Below, one piece after another: positions 61,059-64,000 of a stretch of DNA of 64,000 nt. This DNA comes from Thermaurantiacus tibetensis. GTDB lineage: Bacteria > Pseudomonadota > Alphaproteobacteria > Sphingomonadales > Sphingomonadaceae. The stretch covers positions 744,001 through 808,000 of the forward strand of contig NZ_JACHTM010000002.1 in the NCBI RefSeq assembly GCF_015354055.1. The letters run 5' to 3'. The position numbers and the translations under genes were made by a program. Each line of letters starts with the position of its first letter. Within the stretch, counting starts at the first letter, position 1. Below the pieces are notes generated by a model that did not search any database, was not told where the DNA came from, and saw only the letters and a list, made by a program, of their open reading frames with translations.

Positions 61059-62570
61059 TCAGCGCGGGAGGAGGGTGGCGGGGAGCGGGCGGGCGACCCG
61101 GGCGAGCGCGGACGCAACCTTCGGCCGGGTGGCCAGCGGCGCGAGCGGGGCAGCGAGCGGGTCGGCGAGCGCCCCGGACGGCGCGGGCAGCAGGACGACG
61201 AGGGCGGCATCGCGCCCCACCGGGTCGGCGAGGAGGGCGAGGAGCTCGGCTTCCGCCGCCTCCGCGTCACCGAGGCAGAGGAGGGCCTCGGCCGAGTCGG
61301 TGCCGGTGTCGGCGGCAGCCGCGGCCTCGACCGCGCGGCGCAGCGCCCCGCCGGCGTCGGCGCGGGCGAGGGCCTGCCGGGCGCAGGCCTCGGCGGCGAG
61401 GAGAGCGGGGACGGCCGGGGCAAGCGCGGCGTCGTCGCGCCGTGGCCGCCAGGTTTCGGCGAGCGCCAGCGCCTCCGTGTGGAGCCCGTGGCGCACGAGC
61501 AGCCGGGCGCGCACCGCAAGCGGCGGGGCCACCAGTTCGGGCGCTGTGCCGGCGGCGGCGAGAAGGTCGCGCGAACGGCGTTCGGCCTCCGCCATGCGCC
61601 CGTCGGCTGCAAGCAGGTGGACATGCGTGGCGCCAAGCCGAAGCCAGCTGGCGTCGGGCTTCCCGGCCTCGAGGGCGCGGGCGGAGAAGGCTCCCGCCTC
61701 GGCCAGGGCCTCGGGGCGGTGGCCGGCGTTCCAGAGGGCGAGCGCGAGGTTGCGCAGGGCGCGCGGCTGCACGGCCGTGCCTTCCGCCGTCTCGCGGGCC
61801 CAGGCGCGGGCAGCCTCGAGCCCGCGGGCCGTGGCGGCGGCCATGCCGGGGCCGACCCGCGCCTCGGTGGCGGCCCAGAGCGGCGCGAAGTCGCGGTCCA
61901 TGAGGAGGAGGCGGATCTCGCCCGGGTGGACGAGCTGGTCGGCAAGCGACTGTGCGAGCGCGGTGTCGCCGGTGGCCAGCGCGAAGCGCACCTCGTGGCG
62001 CAGGAGCCCGTCGCGGACGTCGAGCTGCTGGCGCAGGCTGGTGCCGGCGCCGGCGCGAAGCAGGTCGAGACGGAGGCGATCGGCCGTCTCCTGGCCGAGG
62101 CCGGAGGCGATCGGCTCGAGATTGCGCCGCAGCACGACGAGGCTGAGGGCCGGAACCCTGTCCGGAAAGCGGGCGAGGAAGGCGCGATGGCGGCGCTCGG
62201 CGGCGGCGGGGTCGGCCGCGGCCGGGATGACGCTGAGCGCCATGGCGGCGAGCGTCGGGTCATCGGGGTCACGGCTCTCGGCACGGGCGACAGCCTCGGC
62301 GAGGAGCGCCGGGCGGCGCCCGGGCGGCTCGCACGCCTCGGAGACCCAGATGGAGGCGACGAGGAGGCCCATGGCGTCGACGCCCGGGTCAGCCCAGAGG
62401 CGGTCGATCGTGCGGCGGGCGCCGCGGCAGTCCCGCAGGAAGACGCGGGAGACAACCTCTCCCAGGCGCGGATCGGGGCTGGTGGCGCGAAGGTCCAGGG
62501 TCTCGTCGGCCCGGGCGGGGGCGGCGACCGCGAGAGCGGCGGCGAGCGCAGCGGAAAGAGCAACACGCAT
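61059..62570 (-). CDS. Secreted all-helical (TPR-like) protein of unknown function
   Basis: A 503-residue exported protein with signal peptide ending APARADE. The body is a string of helical pairs with TPR-like spacing, for example ALRNLALALWNAGHRPEALA, MAEAERRSRDLLAAAGTAPE and LVRHGLHTEALALAETWRP. No catalytic motif is visible. The ATG at 62570 directly precedes the signal peptide. It lies 123 bp downstream of clpP on the same strand. I do not recognise an orthologue. Confidence 0.75.
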   Translation of the reverse strand: MRVALSAALAAALAVAAPARADETLDLRATSPDPRLGEVVSRVFLRDCRGARRTIDRLWADPGVDAMGLLVASIWVSEACEPPGRRPALLAEAVARAESRDPDDPTLAAMALSVIPAAADPAAAERRHRAFLARFPDRVPALSLVVLRRNLEPIASGLGQETADRLRLDLLRAGAGTSLRQQLDVRDGLLRHEVRFALATGDTALAQSLADQLVHPGEIRLLLMDRDFAPLWAATEARVGPGMAAATARGLEAARAWARETAEGTAVQPRALRNLALALWNAGHRPEALAEAGAFSARALEAGKPDASWLRLGATHVHLLAADGRMAEAERRSRDLLAAAGTAPELVAPPLAVRARLLVRHGLHTEALALAETWRPRRDDAALAPAVPALLAAEACARQALARADAGGALRRAVEAAAAADTGTDSAEALLCLGDAEAAEAELLALLADPVGRDAALVVLLPAPSGALADPLAAPLAPLATRPKVASALARVARPLPATLLPR

Positions 62571-62693
62571 CGGCACCCGGTACACGACCGAACGCCGGCA
62601 GACCTTGCTCCTGCGCAATCTTTCGGCCCGGTCGCGGGGCGCCGCAGGGGTGCCGCCCGGCCGGGAAGGGCGCGCCGCGCCGGAGGCGAAGGC

Positions 62694-63374
62694 TCAGGCG
62701 GCCTTCTTTTCCTCCTCGGTGGGGGCGGGGCGCTTCTCCATGACCTCGTCGACGAGGCCGAAGGCCTTGGCTTCCTGCGCGTCGAGGAACTTGTCGCGCT
62801 CGACCGCGTCCTCGATGACCTTGAGCGGCTGGCCGGTGTAGCGCGCCATGAGCTCGTTCATGCGGGCGCGGATGCGCAGGATCTCGCGCGCCTGGATCTC
62901 GATGTCGGTGGCCTGGCCCTGGGCGCCGCCCGAGGGCTGGTGGATCATGATGCGGGCGTTGGCGAGCGCGACGCGCAGGCCCGGCTCGCCGGCGCAGAGC
63001 AGGAAGGCGCCCATGGAGGCGGCCTGGCCGATGCACACGGTGGCGACCCGGGGGCGGATGTACATCATGGTGTCGTGGATCGCCATGCCGGAGGTGACCA
63101 CCCCGCCCGGCGAGTTGATGTACATGTAGATGTCCTTCTTCGGGTTCTCGGCTTCGAGGAAGAGCAGCTGGGCCACCACCAGCGAGGCCATGGTGTCCTC
63201 GATACCGCCGGTGACGAAGACGATGCGCTCGCGCAGCAGGCGCGAGAAGATGTCGAACGAGCGCTCGCCGCGCGAGGACTGCTCGATGACGATGGGGACG
63301 AGGCCGGCGTGGGTTGCGGCCGCCGAGGCGGAGAGGCCGGGGACGAGGGCCTCGAGGGTGCGGGCGTCGATCAT
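62694..63374 (-). CDS. clpP: ATP-dependent Clp protease proteolytic subunit
   Basis: A 226-residue serine protease that forms the tetradecameric ClpP barrel. The catalytic triad is visible: Ser120 in [11 protein letters not shown], His145 in [11 protein letters not shown] and Asp194 in [28 protein letters not shown] is the family signature. clpX is not adjacent in this window. The short divergent gap to the transglycosylase gene must hold the clpP promoter. Confidence 0.96.
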   Translation of the reverse strand: MIDARTLEALVPGLSASAAATHAGLVPIVIEQSSRGERSFDIFSRLLRERIVFVTGGIEDTMASLVVAQLLFLEAENPKKDIYMYINSPGGVVTSGMAIHDTMMYIRPRVATVCIGQAASMGAFLLCAGEPGLRVALANARIMIHQPSGGAQGQATDIEIQAREILRIRARMNELMARYTGQPLKVIEDAVERDKFLDAQEAKAFGLVDEVMEKRPAPTEEEKKAA

Positions 63375-63502
63375 GACCCTCTCGTCGGCCTTCGGCGGCA
63401 CGGCGTCAAGGGGCGAGGGCGGCGCGGGGCGGACGCGGGCGGGCGGCGCAGCAAGGTTGCCGGGCTGAAAACAACCGTTCCGAAACCGTCTCCGCGGCAA
63501 GC

Positions 63503-63519
63503 CTGGCACGGCGCTTGCT
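63503..63519 (+). promoter_or_regulatory. Perfect sigma-54 (RpoN) promoter consensus
   Basis: CTGGCACG-G-CGC-TTGCT matches YTGGCACGrNNNTTGCW at every position, with the -24 GG and -12 GC spaced correctly. Predicted transcription start is near 63530, two bases before the downstream ATG, so translation may be leaderless or begin further in. Confidence 0.65.
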
Positions 63520-63531
63520 ACGCCTCCCGGC

Positions 63532-64000
63532 ATGCAGGCGGACCTTCTCTCCCGGCTGCCGGCCGCGCTCCAGCGGGCCGGCGCAGCGGTGGCCCCGGCG
63601 ATCCGCGCGGCGGCGGCGGCGACCGGCGCCGACTTCCGCGCGCTGTTCGAGACGGCGCGGCTCGAGAGCGGCTTCCGGCCCGACGCGCGCGCGCGCACCT
63701 CCTCTGCCGCCGGGCTCTTCCAGTTCCTCGATTCGACCTGGCTTGCCATGCTCGCCCGGCACGGCAGCCGCCACGGGATCGCGCCGCAGAGCCGGGCCGA
63801 AGCGCTGGCGCTGCGCGAGGACCCGCAGGTTGCGGCGCTCATGGCCGGGGCCTTCATGGCCGAGAACGGCGCGCGGCTAGCCGCGGCGCTGGGGCGGGCA
63901 GCCTCGGCGACCGACCTCTACCTCGCCCACTTCCTGGGGCCGGGCGGCGCAGTCCGGTTCCTGAAGGCGCTGGCCGACGACCCCGGGGCTCCGGGCGCGG
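63532..64000 (+). CDS. Transglycosylase SLT-domain-like protein (partial)
   Basis: The N-terminal 156 residues are present; the gene runs off the window. [20 protein letters not shown] includes the catalytic-Glu ES motif of lysozyme-like SLT domains; [18 protein letters not shown] is the second SLT motif, and [15 protein letters not shown] the third. There is no signal peptide at this start. Family members cleave peptidoglycan, often for flagellar, pilus or secretion assembly. The perfect sigma-54 element upstream fits a flagellar or similar regulon in an alphaproteobacterium. Confidence 0.82.
   Translation, partial: MQADLLSRLPAALQRAGAAVAPAIRAAAAATGADFRALFETARLESGFRPDARARTSSAAGLFQFLDSTWLAMLARHGSRHGIAPQSRAEALALREDPQVAALMAGAFMAENGARLAAALGRAASATDLYLAHFLGPGGAVRFLKALADDPGAPGA

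Overview
This is a chromosomal segment of a very GC-rich alphaproteobacterium, most likely a member of the Sphingomonadales or a close relative. That placement is an inference from several signs: the oriC-proximal block mnmE-mnmG-rsmG-parA-parB with two perfect parS sites, the rpmF-plsX-fabH-ihfA-merR string, nagZ next to scpA, a PEP-CTERM tail of the sphingomonad type (PEPATWAMLIAGFGLVGG), two TonB-dependent receptors, Coq4 and a KorA/KorB oxidoreductase. Because stop codons are rare at this base composition, most long open frames are antisense or out-of-frame shadows. Starts were chosen by family length, Shine-Dalgarno sequence and ATGA/GTGA overlaps.

Layout. 1-1.5 kb: scpA (cut by the window edge) and nagZ, leftward. 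1.7-5.7 kb: rpmF promoter, rpmF, plsX, fabH, ihfA, a MerR regulator and an orphan ParA-like ATPase. 5.8-11.4 kb: an OmpR-type two-component pair facing a MacAB-like efflux operon. 11.4-15.0 kb: photolyase, a class IV aminotransferase and a lower-GC PD-(D/E)XK/DUF4268 nuclease-like gene. 15.1-18.3 kb: TetR, a palindromic operator, a TonB receptor and a 41-bp repeat array. 18.4-20.4 kb: an ECF sigma/anti-sigma operon with two Spy-like periplasmic proteins. 20.5-25.5 kb: korA, a small unknown gene, korB, an HDAC-family deacetylase and a PEP-CTERM protein. 25.6-26.2 kb: tRNA-Asn preceded by two decayed tandem copies. 26.3-29.4 kb: a GGDEF/EAL protein and a HicB/HicA-like pair. 29.6-37.3 kb: crotonase, type II NADH dehydrogenase, SMP-30 lactonase, FMO/BVMO-like monooxygenase, glycosyltransferase, DUF2141 and an SDR.

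37.4-43.7 kb: a long perfect hairpin and a 4.5-copy 116/118-bp repeat array that abuts parB, then parB-parA-rsmG-mnmG-mnmE. 44.0-46.8 kb: PsiE-like protein, LysR regulator, a frameshifted SbtA-like bicarbonate-transporter remnant and an intact iota-class carbonic anhydrase, which read together as an inorganic-carbon locus whose transporter has decayed. 46.8-50.8 kb: a secreted methyltransferase-like protein, TonB receptor, DUF2946 and DUF1826, probably metal-related. 50.9-58.7 kb: Ntn-hydrolase, 1-Cys peroxiredoxin, a TolC-HlyD-ABC-2-ABC-2 export operon without an ATPase gene, and Coq4. 58.8-64 kb: tRNA-Arg, lipoproteins, UspA-like protein, a secreted helical protein, ClpP, and a transglycosylase-fold gene (cut by the edge) behind a perfect sigma-54 consensus.

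The main non-routine signals are the inorganic-carbon locus, the decayed tRNA-Asn copies that share a ~54-nt insertion, the structured repeat array at parB, the small gene coupled into the kor operon, recurring 15-bp minisatellites at gene ends, and the ATPase-less exporter. I did not find a clearly new multi-gene defence or biosynthetic system.
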